This document shows, piece after piece, positions 19,807 through 28,283 of a stretch of DNA of 64,000 nucleotides. The position numbers were made by a program, and so were the translations under genes. Every line of letters begins with the position of its first letter. The first letter of the stretch is position 1. The notes beneath the pieces were generated by a model. The model saw only the letters and a program-made list of their open reading frames with translations. It did no database searches and was not told where the DNA came from. This DNA is from Chryseobacterium indologenes (GTDB taxonomy: Bacteria; Bacteroidota; Bacteroidia; Flavobacteriales; Weeksellaceae). The stretch covers positions 4,402,001 through 4,466,000 of the forward strand of contig CP065590.1 in assembly GCA_016025055.1 (NCBI GenBank), written 5' to 3'.

Positions 19807-20520
19807 ATGCCGCATATAGAACATACAGATTATTATTCTAATATTTTGGGTATAAGCCTTAAAGTAGAAGTAACCGGACATTACGGTCATCCCGTTATTA
19901 TGTTCCCGACTTCTCAGGGGCAATATACCCAGAACCATGACTTTCACCTTAACGGAAGTATCAATTGGTTTGTAGAACAGGGAAAAGTAAAGCTATATAA
20001 TATCGAAACCATCGATAGCCGGAGCTTTTACGACAATACTATATCGCCTCAGCAGAGAATAAGAAATTACGAAAGATATGTTCAGTTTTTGATTAAAGAG
20101 TTTGTCCCATATATTCAAAAACTTCATAAAACCCATCGTGTGGCCGTTGCAGGAGCAAGCTTTGGAGGATATCATGCTGCCAACTTTGCTTTCAGGTTTC
20201 CGGATGTGGTTTCTCATTTATTTTGTCTTTCGGGCGCTTTCAGCATAAGAAGTTTTATGGATGGATTTTCAGACGACCTTGTTTATTTTAACTGTCCGAG
20301 AGAATTTATAAGAAATGATGAATCCTGGAAATATAAACATATGCACATCGTACTGAGCACTTCCGACCAGGATATCTGTAAAGAAAAGAATGTGGAAATG
20401 GCTGAAATTTTAAGAGCAAAAGGTATTGATTTCTGGTATGATGAAAGAAAGTGGATCGGCCACGACTGGCCCCTGTGGAGAATGGTATTTCCAACATTTA
20501 TAGGAGCTTATTTCTCTTAA
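19807..20520 (+). CDS. Esterase D-like alpha/beta hydrolase in ligase cluster
   Basis: 237 aa, no signal peptide. The nucleophile elbow is GASFGGYH, the Asp appears in STSDQDI and the His in GHDWPLW, giving an intact catalytic triad. The family (PF00756-type putative esterases) includes S-formylglutathione hydrolases, enterochelin esterases and mycolyltransferases, which hydrolyse or transfer acyl groups. It is 29 bases after the first ATP-grasp gene and 49 before the second, so it should be co-transcribed with them. It could release or modify the product of the ligases. It is distinct from the longer CBM48-type esterase near glgB. Confidence 0.85.
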   Translation: MPHIEHTDYYSNILGISLKVEVTGHYGHPVIMFPTSQGQYTQNHDFHLNGSINWFVEQGKVKLYNIETIDSRSFYDNTISPQQRIRNYERYVQFLIKEFVPYIQKLHKTHRVAVAGASFGGYHAANFAFRFPDVVSHLFCLSGAFSIRSFMDGFSDDLVYFNCPREFIRNDESWKYKHMHIVLSTSDQDICKEKNVEMAEILRAKGIDFWYDERKWIGHDWPLWRMVFPTFIGAYFS

Positions 20521-20569
20521 ATATTACCTGTTATAAAAAATATATACACCAATTAAAAAACAAAAAATT

Positions 20570-21523
20570 ATGACAAAAAAAGTAGGAATTCTTTTTGGTA
20601 TGGAGGATACGTTTCCCTGGGCATTTATTGATAAAGTAAATGAGTTGGGTGGCGGAGATATTGTAGCTGAGCCGGTACATATCGACAAACTGGAACAAGG
20701 TGCAGATTATGGGTATGCCGTCATTATCGACAGAATTTCTCAGGATGTTCCTTTTTACAGAGCCTATCTGAAAAATGCAGCACTGAATGGCACCTATGTG
20801 ATTAATAATCCGTTCTGGTGGAGTGCTGATGAAAAATTTTTCAATAACGCCCTGATGTCTAAACTGGGAATTCCTTTGCCTAAAACCGTTTTGCTTCCCT
20901 CTCATGAAAGACCATCCAATACTTCAGAGACATCATTCAGAAATCTTAAATTTCCACACGACTGGGAGTATATTTTTAATTATGTAGGATTCCCGGCTTA
21001 TATGAAACCCCATGATGGAGGCGGATGGAGAAATGTTTACCGTGTAGACAATCCTGATGACCTCTGGAATAAACTGGGCGAAACGGAGCAATTGGTGATG
21101 ATGGTTCAGGAAGAGATTATCTTTGATGATTACTACAGAGTATATTGTCTGGGAAGAAAATATGTTCACATCATGCCTTACGAACCTCGTAATGCACCTC
21201 ATCTGAGATATGCAACTACCCATAAAACCGAGGGTGAAGAACTGAAAAAATTGCTAAAGACCATTCATGATTATACCATAAAAATGAATGAAGCTTTAGG
21301 ATATGATTTTAATACGGTAGAATTTGCCGTTAGAGATGGTATTCCCTATGCAATCGACTTCTGTAATCCGGCTCCGGATGCAGATAAAAACTCTGTAGGA
21401 GAAGAAAATTTCGCATGGATTATAGAGCACGCTGCCAAACTGGCCATTGAAAAAGCAAAAGAATACATTCCGGGAAAACCCAATATTGCCTGGGGAACCT
21501 TTGTGAAAGATTCAATAAAGTAG
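20570..21523 (+). CDS. RimK-like ATP-grasp ligase, second of cluster
   Basis: 317 aa ATP-grasp protein similar in size to RimK, glutathione synthetase or D-Ala-D-Ala ligase. ATP-binding K146 lies in FPAYMKPHDGGGW with the Gly-rich loop at 149-152. The metal ligands E251, D263 and N266 in VEFAVRDGIPYAIDFCNP are canonical, so the enzyme should be active, unlike what might be feared for its cluster partner. The N-terminus IGILFGMEDTFPWAF-like sequence (here VGILFGMEDTF) is the typical pre-ATP-grasp strand. It probably joins an amino acid or amine to a carboxylate. Neighbouring genes suggest a multi-step amide pathway; the substrates are not known. Confidence 0.87.
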   Translation: MTKKVGILFGMEDTFPWAFIDKVNELGGGDIVAEPVHIDKLEQGADYGYAVIIDRISQDVPFYRAYLKNAALNGTYVINNPFWWSADEKFFNNALMSKLGIPLPKTVLLPSHERPSNTSETSFRNLKFPHDWEYIFNYVGFPAYMKPHDGGGWRNVYRVDNPDDLWNKLGETEQLVMMVQEEIIFDDYYRVYCLGRKYVHIMPYEPRNAPHLRYATTHKTEGEELKKLLKTIHDYTIKMNEALGYDFNTVEFAVRDGIPYAIDFCNPAPDADKNSVGEENFAWIIEHAAKLAIEKAKEYIPGKPNIAWGTFVKDSIK

Positions 21524-21557
21524 AGATTCAATAAAAAAATAAAAAAACACAAGAAAA

Positions 21558-22679
21558 ATGCATCATCAGTTTACTATTGGAATCGAAGAGGAGTATCAGA
21601 TCATTGATGTTGAAAGCAGGGATCTTATTTCTCACGTTTCAAAAATCATTGAGGGCGGAAAATCGGTTTTAAGTGAAAATTTAAAACACGAAATGCATGA
21701 ATCCATGATTGAAATGGAAACAGGCATCTGTCAGAATATTCAGGAAGCAAGAGCTGAATTAACCGGTTTAAGACGCCACTTAATCAATACTGCCCATGAA
21801 CAGGGCTTAAGGGTATCCGGCGGCGGAACACATCCCTTTTCACACTGGTCTGACAATACTATTACACAAGGAGAACGATATATTAAAATTGTGGACGACA
21901 TGGGAGACGTTGCCCGTGAGAATCTTATTTTCGGGCTTCATGTTCATATTGGGATCCCGAACCGTGAAGAAGGGGTAAGAATCCAGAATGTCATGCGGTA
22001 TTTTTTGCCTCACGTCTATGCTCTTTCCACCAATTCCCCTTTTTGGATCGGCAGATATACGGGGTTTAAATCGTACAGACAGGAGATTTTTGTAAAATTC
22101 CCAAGAACCGGTATTCCCAGTTTTTTTAATTCCCTGGCTGAATTTGACAGCTATGTGGATCTTCTTATAAAAACGGGTACCATTGATAATGCCAAGAAAA
22201 TCTGGTGGGACCTTCGTGTACATCCGTTCTACCCTACAATTGAATTCAGGATTTGTGATATGCCGCTAAGAATTGACGAAACTGTTTGTCTGGCTGCCAT
22301 TATGCAAAGTCTGGTCGCCAAGATTTATAAGCTCCATCAGCAAAACCTTAGTTTCAGAAGCTACAGGAGATTACTGTTGAATGAGAACAAATGGCGTGCT
22401 TCCAAAAGTGGTATAGAAGCTCACCTTATCGATTTTGGTAAAGAAGAATCAGTGCCGTACCCTCATTTGTTAAAAGAGCTTTTAGAATTCATCGATGATG
22501 TAGTAGATGAACTTGGATGCAGAAATGAAGTGGAATATGCCTGGAAAATTCTTGAACACGGAACCGGAGCAGACCGGCAGCTTCAGATCTTCAAGGAAAC
22601 CGGTGATCTCACAAAAGTCGTAGATTATATGATCTCTGAGACCGAATATGGTATTACACACGGTGAACCTGCTTCATAA
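21558..22679 (+). CDS. Carboxylate-amine ligase, YbdK / GCS2 family
   Basis: 373 aa, the usual length of the YbdK group of the gamma-glutamylcysteine synthetase-2 superfamily. These use ATP to join a carboxylate to an amine; YbdK has weak glutamate-cysteine ligase activity. Diagnostic blocks: TIGIEEEYQIID at the N-terminus with the metal-binding acidic triplet (E10-E12), ETGICQNIQEAR, GGGTHPFSHW, LHVHIGIPN and TIEFRICDMP. It lies 34 bases after the second ATP-grasp gene and 33 bases before the amidotransferase. Whether glutamate or another acid is the substrate cannot be told; the shared operon suggests it provides one coupling step of the pathway. Confidence 0.92.
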   Translation: MHHQFTIGIEEEYQIIDVESRDLISHVSKIIEGGKSVLSENLKHEMHESMIEMETGICQNIQEARAELTGLRRHLINTAHEQGLRVSGGGTHPFSHWSDNTITQGERYIKIVDDMGDVARENLIFGLHVHIGIPNREEGVRIQNVMRYFLPHVYALSTNSPFWIGRYTGFKSYRQEIFVKFPRTGIPSFFNSLAEFDSYVDLLIKTGTIDNAKKIWWDLRVHPFYPTIEFRICDMPLRIDETVCLAAIMQSLVAKIYKLHQQNLSFRSYRRLLLNENKWRASKSGIEAHLIDFGKEESVPYPHLLKELLEFIDDVVDELGCRNEVEYAWKILEHGTGADRQLQIFKETGDLTKVVDYMISETEYGITHGEPAS

Positions 22680-22712
22680 TATTTTTGATACCTTTACAAA
22701 AAATATGATGTA

Positions 22713-23522
22713 ATGAAAGATATTCGAATTGCTCTGCTGGATATGAACAATAATCATGTCAATCAGGGCTTTAGAAATATTAAAGAAATTTCTGAAACGT
22801 TTCAGCAGAACTCAGAAGAAAATGTGATCATCAAGACATTTGATGTAAGATTTAAAGATGAAATGCCGGAAATCGGAGATTTTGATATTTTTATTTCCTC
22901 AGGCGGCCCGGGCACTCCACACAGAGAAGGTTTTGAATGGGAAAACAGGTTTGCCGGTTTTTTAAATACCCTCTTTGAACACAATACTTACCATGAAGAT
23001 AAAAAGTATCTTTTCCTGATCTGCCACTCCTTTCAGCTAGCAAGCATCCATTGGAAATTGGGCAATATTTGTAAAAGAAAATCCTATTCTTTCGGAGTAA
23101 TGCCGGTTCATAAAACCGCAGAAGGTAAAGAAGAATTCTTATTTAAGAATCTTCAGGACCCTTTCTATGCTGTAGATTCCAGAGCTTATCAGTTTATTGA
23201 ACCTGATATGGATCGTTTTGAGGAATTGGGTATGAAAATTATGGCCATTGAAAAGTTCCGTCCTCACATTAATCTGGAAAGAGCTGTAATGGCTGTTCGT
23301 TTTTCAGATGAGATATTTGGAACGCAGTTTCACCCGGAAGCAAGTCCTGAGGCATTAATTGAGAACCTTAAGGATGATAAAAACAGAGAAGCCATGATCG
23401 AAAATTTCGGAATGGAAAAATATCTTGAAACGATGGACAGAATAGATGATGAAGATAAAATCATTCTTACCAGAAATCAGATCCTTCCGAGATTCCTTCA
23501 GTGGGCAAAAAAAACATTTTGA
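22713..23522 (+). CDS. Class I glutamine amidotransferase-like protein
   Basis: 269 aa protein of the GMP-synthase GATase type, no synthetase domain. Glutaminase triad residues are retained: C104 in LICHSFQ and H207/E209 in GTQFHPEAS. The SSGGPGTP motif near residue 62 is the oxyanion loop. However the usual Gly-x-Cys-x-Gly elbow is changed to I-C-H-S (Gly after the Cys is Ser), which is unusual. Such proteins act as ammonia donors for a partner, or as gamma-glutamyl hydrolases. The partner would most plausibly be one of the adjacent ligases. The last 40 residues carry an acidic stretch (DRIDDEDKI) and a long C-terminal helix. Confidence 0.85.
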   Translation: MKDIRIALLDMNNNHVNQGFRNIKEISETFQQNSEENVIIKTFDVRFKDEMPEIGDFDIFISSGGPGTPHREGFEWENRFAGFLNTLFEHNTYHEDKKYLFLICHSFQLASIHWKLGNICKRKSYSFGVMPVHKTAEGKEEFLFKNLQDPFYAVDSRAYQFIEPDMDRFEELGMKIMAIEKFRPHINLERAVMAVRFSDEIFGTQFHPEASPEALIENLKDDKNREAMIENFGMEKYLETMDRIDDEDKIILTRNQILPRFLQWAKKTF

Positions 23523-23719
23523 AAGGTGCTGAATCCTGGGCTTAAAAAGGCAGGAAGCTATCGCAGTGATAAATTTCTGGTCAACTTTTGATTTAATGAG
23601 GTATTAGTAAAACTGATTTTATCTAAAAGTTCCGGTTTCAAAAGCTCCCTTCTTCCGGATTTATAACTATATCAATCGGGTATCCACGCTCGATTTTTTT
23701 ACCATTACAAAAGAAAAAT

Positions 23720-24904
23720 ATGATCCCAAAATACAGAAAACAGTTCAATCAGGAATTTTCTCAGGAGAAATATCAGGAGCTTAAATATACTTTGGCACAA
23801 AAAAGCGGTGTAGAACCCGGTTTCAGGGTTTCAGAAAGTCCCATTTTTCTTACCAAAGAATTTGAAAGAAAACTTTTGGATGCCAGCGAAAGCATTATCA
23901 GCCGGATCAAAGAACTTCCGCAGGAAACCCTTCAAAAAGCTGTCCCAGACAATTGTAAAGTTCCTAATGATACCGATAAACCTCATTTTTTTACGATAGA
24001 CTTTGGTGTTTGTAAGAGTAAAAACGGAGAAATAGAACCCCAGCTTATTGAATTACAGGCTTTTCCTTCGCTATATGCTTTTCAGAAAACTTTTGAAAAC
24101 ACATTTTGCGAAGTCTATCCGTTTCTTTCCGGGATCCGTAATCCTATGCCACAGGAAACATTTAAAAATTATCTGAAAGAACTGATCGTTGGAGATGAGA
24201 ATCCGGAACATGTGATCCTTCTTGAAATTTTCCCCGAAAAACAGAAAACAGCCATTGATTTTGCTTTAACGGAACAACTGCTTGGAATCAAAACTATCTG
24301 CCTGACAAAAATAAAGAAAGAAGGCAGAAAACTGTATTATGAGGACAATGACAAAAGGATAGAAATTAAAAGGATTTACAACCGTGTGATTTTTGATGAG
24401 CTCGACAGGATCCCCGATTTAAAAACCGAATTTGATTTCCGTGAAGAAGTGGATGTCAAATGGATTACCCATCCCAACTGGTTTTTTAAAATTTCTAAAT
24501 TCCTTCTTCCTCTGTTGGATCATCAGTTTGTTCCAAAAAGCTATTTTCTTAATGAATTCCCGGAAACCGAGAAGCTGGAAAATTTTGTATTAAAGCCCTT
24601 ATTTTCATTTGCCGGAAGTGGTGTGAATCTGGAACCTACAAAAGAAATTACCGATGCCATTCAGGATAAAGAAAATTACATTCTTCAAAGAAAAGTAAAC
24701 TATGAGCCCATTTTTGAAGATATTCACGGTGATTTTTCAAAAGCAGAGATCCGTTTGTTGTATATTTGGCGGGAAAATGATGAGCGACCCGTTCTATTGG
24801 AAAACCTTGGCAGAATGACAAAGGCCGCTATGGTAAATGTAGATTTTAATAAGAAAGATGCGATCTGGATTGGAAGTTCGAATGCATTTTTTGGAGAAGA
24901 ATAA
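23720..24904 (+). CDS. Probable circularly permuted ATP-grasp protein
   Basis: 394 aa with no close family that I can name. The C-terminal half has the ATP-grasp lysine and loop: K292 in FVLKPLFSFAGSGV, then the hinge-like YILQRKVNY and the SKAEIRLLY basic strand. The N-terminal half has an acidic block, D94 in TIDFGVC and E111/Q113 in LIELQAFPSLY, that resembles the metal-ligand end of ATP-grasp enzymes but precedes the ATP lysine. That order is what a circular permutation would give, with Gln in place of the usual Asn. It begins 197 bases after the amidotransferase, so it may have its own promoter, though no good -7 box was seen. Inferred as an amide ligase with low certainty. Confidence 0.7.
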   Translation: MIPKYRKQFNQEFSQEKYQELKYTLAQKSGVEPGFRVSESPIFLTKEFERKLLDASESIISRIKELPQETLQKAVPDNCKVPNDTDKPHFFTIDFGVCKSKNGEIEPQLIELQAFPSLYAFQKTFENTFCEVYPFLSGIRNPMPQETFKNYLKELIVGDENPEHVILLEIFPEKQKTAIDFALTEQLLGIKTICLTKIKKEGRKLYYEDNDKRIEIKRIYNRVIFDELDRIPDLKTEFDFREEVDVKWITHPNWFFKISKFLLPLLDHQFVPKSYFLNEFPETEKLENFVLKPLFSFAGSGVNLEPTKEITDAIQDKENYILQRKVNYEPIFEDIHGDFSKAEIRLLYIWRENDERPVLLENLGRMTKAAMVNVDFNKKDAIWIGSSNAFFGEE

Positions 24905-24958
24905 CTGCAAAAGGAGCTTTCAACATAAAATTTATAACCTAAAAAAAACTAAATATAC

Positions 24959-25417
24959 ATGGAAGTGCCATCAAATTTTGAAGAGTTTGATAAAAAAAAT
25001 AATTTTGCCCGAAGAAGAAGCTTACTTCCATGGTGGATCAAAATTTTCATATGGTTCTTTATCTTTGGAGGAGTTATTGCTGTTCTGATATTGGGTTTTG
25101 GATACTTTCTTAATGATACAAATTTGTCGATCTATGGCTTAGAAACTACTCAACCTTACAGCATAACCGGTTTCATTATACTTTTTCTACTAATTTTTAA
25201 AGGAATTGTCGCCTATGGGCTTTGGTTTGAAGAAAGATGGGCACCAAAAGCCGCTATTGCCGATGCGGTCTTAGGAATTATCATCTGCGGAATTGCCATG
25301 TTTATTTTACCTTTTGTAGCAGATTCAAAACATTTCACCATCAGATTCGAGCTGGTTCTGCTGATTCCTTATCTGACAAAAATCCAGAAAGTTCAAAAAA
25401 CCTGGGAAAACATATAA
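24959..25417 (+). CDS. Small integral membrane protein, unknown function
   Basis: 152 aa with about three to four transmembrane segments (residues about 25-50, 65-85, 95-118 and possibly 125-142) and a charged N-terminus (KKNNFARRRSLL). No family was recognised. It starts 54 bases after the circularly permuted ATP-grasp gene and ends before a strong bidirectional terminator shared with cphA, so it is the last gene of the co-directional run. Its role, if any, in the same pathway is unknown. Confidence 0.7.
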   Translation: MEVPSNFEEFDKKNNFARRRSLLPWWIKIFIWFFIFGGVIAVLILGFGYFLNDTNLSIYGLETTQPYSITGFIILFLLIFKGIVAYGLWFEERWAPKAAIADAVLGIIICGIAMFILPFVADSKHFTIRFELVLLIPYLTKIQKVQKTWENI

Positions 25418-25422
25418 CAACA

Positions 25423-25450
25423 AAAAACCTTCGGAATTCCGAAGGTTTTT
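25423..25450. terminator. Perfect palindromic bidirectional terminator
   Basis: A 28-base perfect palindrome, with arms AAAAACCTTCGGAA and TTCCGAAGGTTTTT, flanked by A and T runs. It separates the plus-strand membrane protein from cphA on the minus strand, whose stop lies at 25456. Confidence 0.88.
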
Positions 25451-25455
25451 ATTTC

Positions 25456-28086
25456 TTACAAATTTTTATCATCTTCCAGCAGTTCCCGAGCCTGGTATTC
25501 CTGTACAAGGTCGATGGCATTGGAAATTACATCACTTAAAGCGGTAATGAAAGTTCCTTCTTCAGCCATTCCTATGGCATGTTTTAAAGCTTCAATCTCT
25601 TTGGGAATGATCTCGTAGCTCACATCTTTTCCTGAAGACTGCATACCTTCAATAATCAATCCATTAATTTCTTCTTCGGTTCTGCCGCGAAGATGTTTTT
25701 CGTTGCGGATAATGATGTGGTCGAACATGCGCCCGGCAATCCTTCCGCATTCTCTGATATCATTATCTCTTCTGTCTCCCACACCGGAAATGATACCAAT
25801 TTTCTTTGAAGATTCTACATTTTTCAGGTAATCTTCAATAGCCTCATAGCCTGAAGGGTTGTGAGCGAAGTCAATCAGTACTTTAAAGTTTTTAAATTTA
25901 AATACATTCAGTCTTCCGGGAGTGAGCTGAGCACTTGGAATAAATGTTCTCAAAGAATTGGAAATATCTTCAATGCCAAATCCGTGAAGGTAACTTGCCA
26001 AACTGGCCGCCAGCACGTTTTCTATCATAAATCTCGCCTTCCCTTCCATCGTAATCGGGAAATCTTTAGCTTTTCCGATCCTGATTTTCCAGTCTCCTTT
26101 TTTAATGGTCACGAAACCTTCTTCGAAGACACAGGTTATTTTTCCTTCTTTAGCAAATTTTACAATGTGAGGATTATTTTCATCCATACTGAAAATGGCA
26201 ACATTACAATCAAGATCATTCACAATCTTCATGGAATATTCGTTATCAGCATTTAAAACACTCCAGCCATTTTTCTTTACACTGTCCAGTACAACGCGCT
26301 TCACTTTAGTAAGATCTTTGAGGCTGTGAATATCATTCATTCCCAGGTGATCTTCTTCAATATTGGTCAGAACCCCGATATCACATTGTGAAAAACCCAA
26401 TCCGGAACGTAAAATCCCTCCTCTTGCCGTTTCCAGAACAGCAAATTCTACAGTGGGATCTTTAAGGATGAACTCAGCAGAAAGAGGCCCTGTTGTGTCT
26501 CCTTTAGACAGCATTGTATTTTGAATATAAATTCCGTCAGAAGTCGTAAAACCTACTCTGTAGCCGTTGCTTTTCACGATATGGGAGATCAGTCTTGTCG
26601 TTGTTGTTTTTCCGTTGGTTCCTGTAACGGCAATAATCGGGATGGTAAAGGGCCTTCCTTGCGGATAGAGCATGTCTACTACAGGAGCAGCGACATTTCT
26701 TGGCAATCCTTCACTCGGGGCAAGGTGCATTCTGAATCCGGGTGCCGCATTCACTTCTATAATGGCACCTCCGCTTTCTTTTAAGGGCTGGGTCAGGTTT
26801 TCAGCCATAATATCGATACCGCAAACATCTAAACCGATGATTTTAGAAATCCTTTCCGCCATCGTAATGTTTTCGGGATGTACCATATCCGTAACGTCTA
26901 TCGAGGTTCCTCCTGTCGACAGATTGGCTGTTGATTTCAGGTAAACCACCTCTCCTCTTTGAGGAACGGTATCAAGAGTATATTGAAGTTTATCAAGAAG
27001 CTCCAGAGTATCTTTGTCTACTTCAATCTCAGTAAGTACATTTTCATGACCATATCCTCGTCGTGGATCTTTATTTTCTTTATCGATAAGTTGTTGAATA
27101 TTGAGTTCTCCGTCACCAACAATATGGGCAGGAACTCGTCTAGAGGCAGCCACCATCTTATTATCGATGACCAGAACTCTGAAGTCATAGCCGGTAATAT
27201 ATTTTTCTACGATTACTTTTCTGGAATATTTCTGGGCATGTTCCAGCCCTGTCTTTGCCGCTTCCCAGTCATTGACATTAATGGAAGAACCTTTTCCGTG
27301 ATTTCCGTCTAAAGGTTTCAACACGATAGGATAACCGATTTTTCTGATTACGCTCTCTAGTCCCTCTTCATCCACTACCATATCACCAATGGGAACAGGA
27401 ATAGCTGCATCATGCAACATTTTCTTCGTCAATTCTTTATTACATGCGATATCAACTGCAATAGAACTTGTTTTCCCTGTAATCGTAGCCTGAAAGCGTT
27501 GTTGATTGACTCCATAGCCCAATTGCACCAATGAATTGGTTCCCAATCTTATCCATGGAATTTTCCTGGAAGCAGCTTCTTCTACTATGCTTCCTGTAGA
27601 AGGACCGAGACGAACGCGTTCCCTGATCTCTTTTAACCGATGAATACATGCACTCAGGTCATAATCTGTTCCTTCAATTAAAGCTTCTGCAATTTTTACA
27701 GCTTCTTCCGCAGCATATATTCCCGCATTTTCTTCTATATAATTAAATACGACATTATATACACCCGGAGTTTTGGTTTCTCGGGTTCTTCCAAAGCCTA
27801 CATCCATACCGGCAAGCGTCTGGATCTCCAAAGCTATATGCTCAATAACATGCCCCATCCAGGTTCCCGTTTCCACTCTATGGAAAAAACCACCCTCTAC
27901 ACCTTCCGAACATCTGTGAGTGATCAGTGACGGTATTAATTTTTCTATCCTTTCTCTGAATCCTTCGATTTTATTAGTGGGATAATTCTCCATTTCCTCA
28001 AGGTCTAACCTCATCTGTATCAGTTTCTTTCTTCTGATACTCCAGATATTAGGACCACGTAGTGCCTGAATCTTTTCGATTTTCAT
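25456..28086 (-). CDS. cphA: Cyanophycin synthetase
   Basis: 876 aa, the expected size of CphA1. It polymerises aspartate and arginine into cyanophycin, a nitrogen-rich granule polymer, using two ATP-dependent sites. The N-terminal domain and ATP-grasp part (to about residue 480) holds PIVLKPLDGNHGKGSS and VEVNAAPGFRMHL-like sequence (here IEVNAAPGFRMHLAPS). The C-terminal Mur ligase-like part begins with the P-loop TGTNGKTTTT (near residue 490) and includes ETARGGILRSGLG and DFAHNP. All motifs needed for activity are seen. It is divergent from cyanophycinase, with a shared 197-base promoter region. Some CphA homologues may use other amino acids, so the polymer composition is inferred. Confidence 0.95.
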   Translation of the reverse strand: MKIEKIQALRGPNIWSIRRKKLIQMRLDLEEMENYPTNKIEGFRERIEKLIPSLITHRCSEGVEGGFFHRVETGTWMGHVIEHIALEIQTLAGMDVGFGRTRETKTPGVYNVVFNYIEENAGIYAAEEAVKIAEALIEGTDYDLSACIHRLKEIRERVRLGPSTGSIVEEAASRKIPWIRLGTNSLVQLGYGVNQQRFQATITGKTSSIAVDIACNKELTKKMLHDAAIPVPIGDMVVDEEGLESVIRKIGYPIVLKPLDGNHGKGSSINVNDWEAAKTGLEHAQKYSRKVIVEKYITGYDFRVLVIDNKMVAASRRVPAHIVGDGELNIQQLIDKENKDPRRGYGHENVLTEIEVDKDTLELLDKLQYTLDTVPQRGEVVYLKSTANLSTGGTSIDVTDMVHPENITMAERISKIIGLDVCGIDIMAENLTQPLKESGGAIIEVNAAPGFRMHLAPSEGLPRNVAAPVVDMLYPQGRPFTIPIIAVTGTNGKTTTTRLISHIVKSNGYRVGFTTSDGIYIQNTMLSKGDTTGPLSAEFILKDPTVEFAVLETARGGILRSGLGFSQCDIGVLTNIEEDHLGMNDIHSLKDLTKVKRVVLDSVKKNGWSVLNADNEYSMKIVNDLDCNVAIFSMDENNPHIVKFAKEGKITCVFEEGFVTIKKGDWKIRIGKAKDFPITMEGKARFMIENVLAASLASYLHGFGIEDISNSLRTFIPSAQLTPGRLNVFKFKNFKVLIDFAHNPSGYEAIEDYLKNVESSKKIGIISGVGDRRDNDIRECGRIAGRMFDHIIIRNEKHLRGRTEEEINGLIIEGMQSSGKDVSYEIIPKEIEALKHAIGMAEEGTFITALSDVISNAIDLVQEYQARELLEDDKNL

Positions 28087-28130
28087 AGTCTATTGGCATT
28101 TTAACAGTTAATAATAACTCCTTTTATAGT

Positions 28131-28138
28131 CAAAGATA
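28131..28138 (-). promoter_or_regulatory. -7 box (TATCTTTG, minus strand) of cphA
   Basis: Exact TAnnTTTG match, 45 bases upstream of the cphA start on the minus strand. Confidence 0.45.
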
Positions 28139-28271
28139 ATGTAAAACCCTAAACGAAACCATACCACATTTAAAGAATTATTAAAAAAAATTAATTTTAA
28201 TTAACATTTCTAAATCATTAAAAATCAAGTAAAGATGGCATGAATTTCGCCAAATAATGTTAATTATTTTT

Positions 28272-28279
28272 TAATTTTG
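28272..28279 (+). promoter_or_regulatory. -7 box (TAATTTTG) of cphB
   Basis: Exact TAnnTTTG match that ends only 4 bases before the ATG at 28284. Transcription would then begin at or very near the start codon, giving a leaderless or nearly leaderless mRNA. Confidence 0.5.
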
Positions 28280-28283
28280 TACC

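Noticed and set aside
19993..20217. Minus-strand reading frame of 74 codons inside the esterase gene
   Set aside because: It is the antisense shadow of a clearly conserved coding region and has no protein-like composition.
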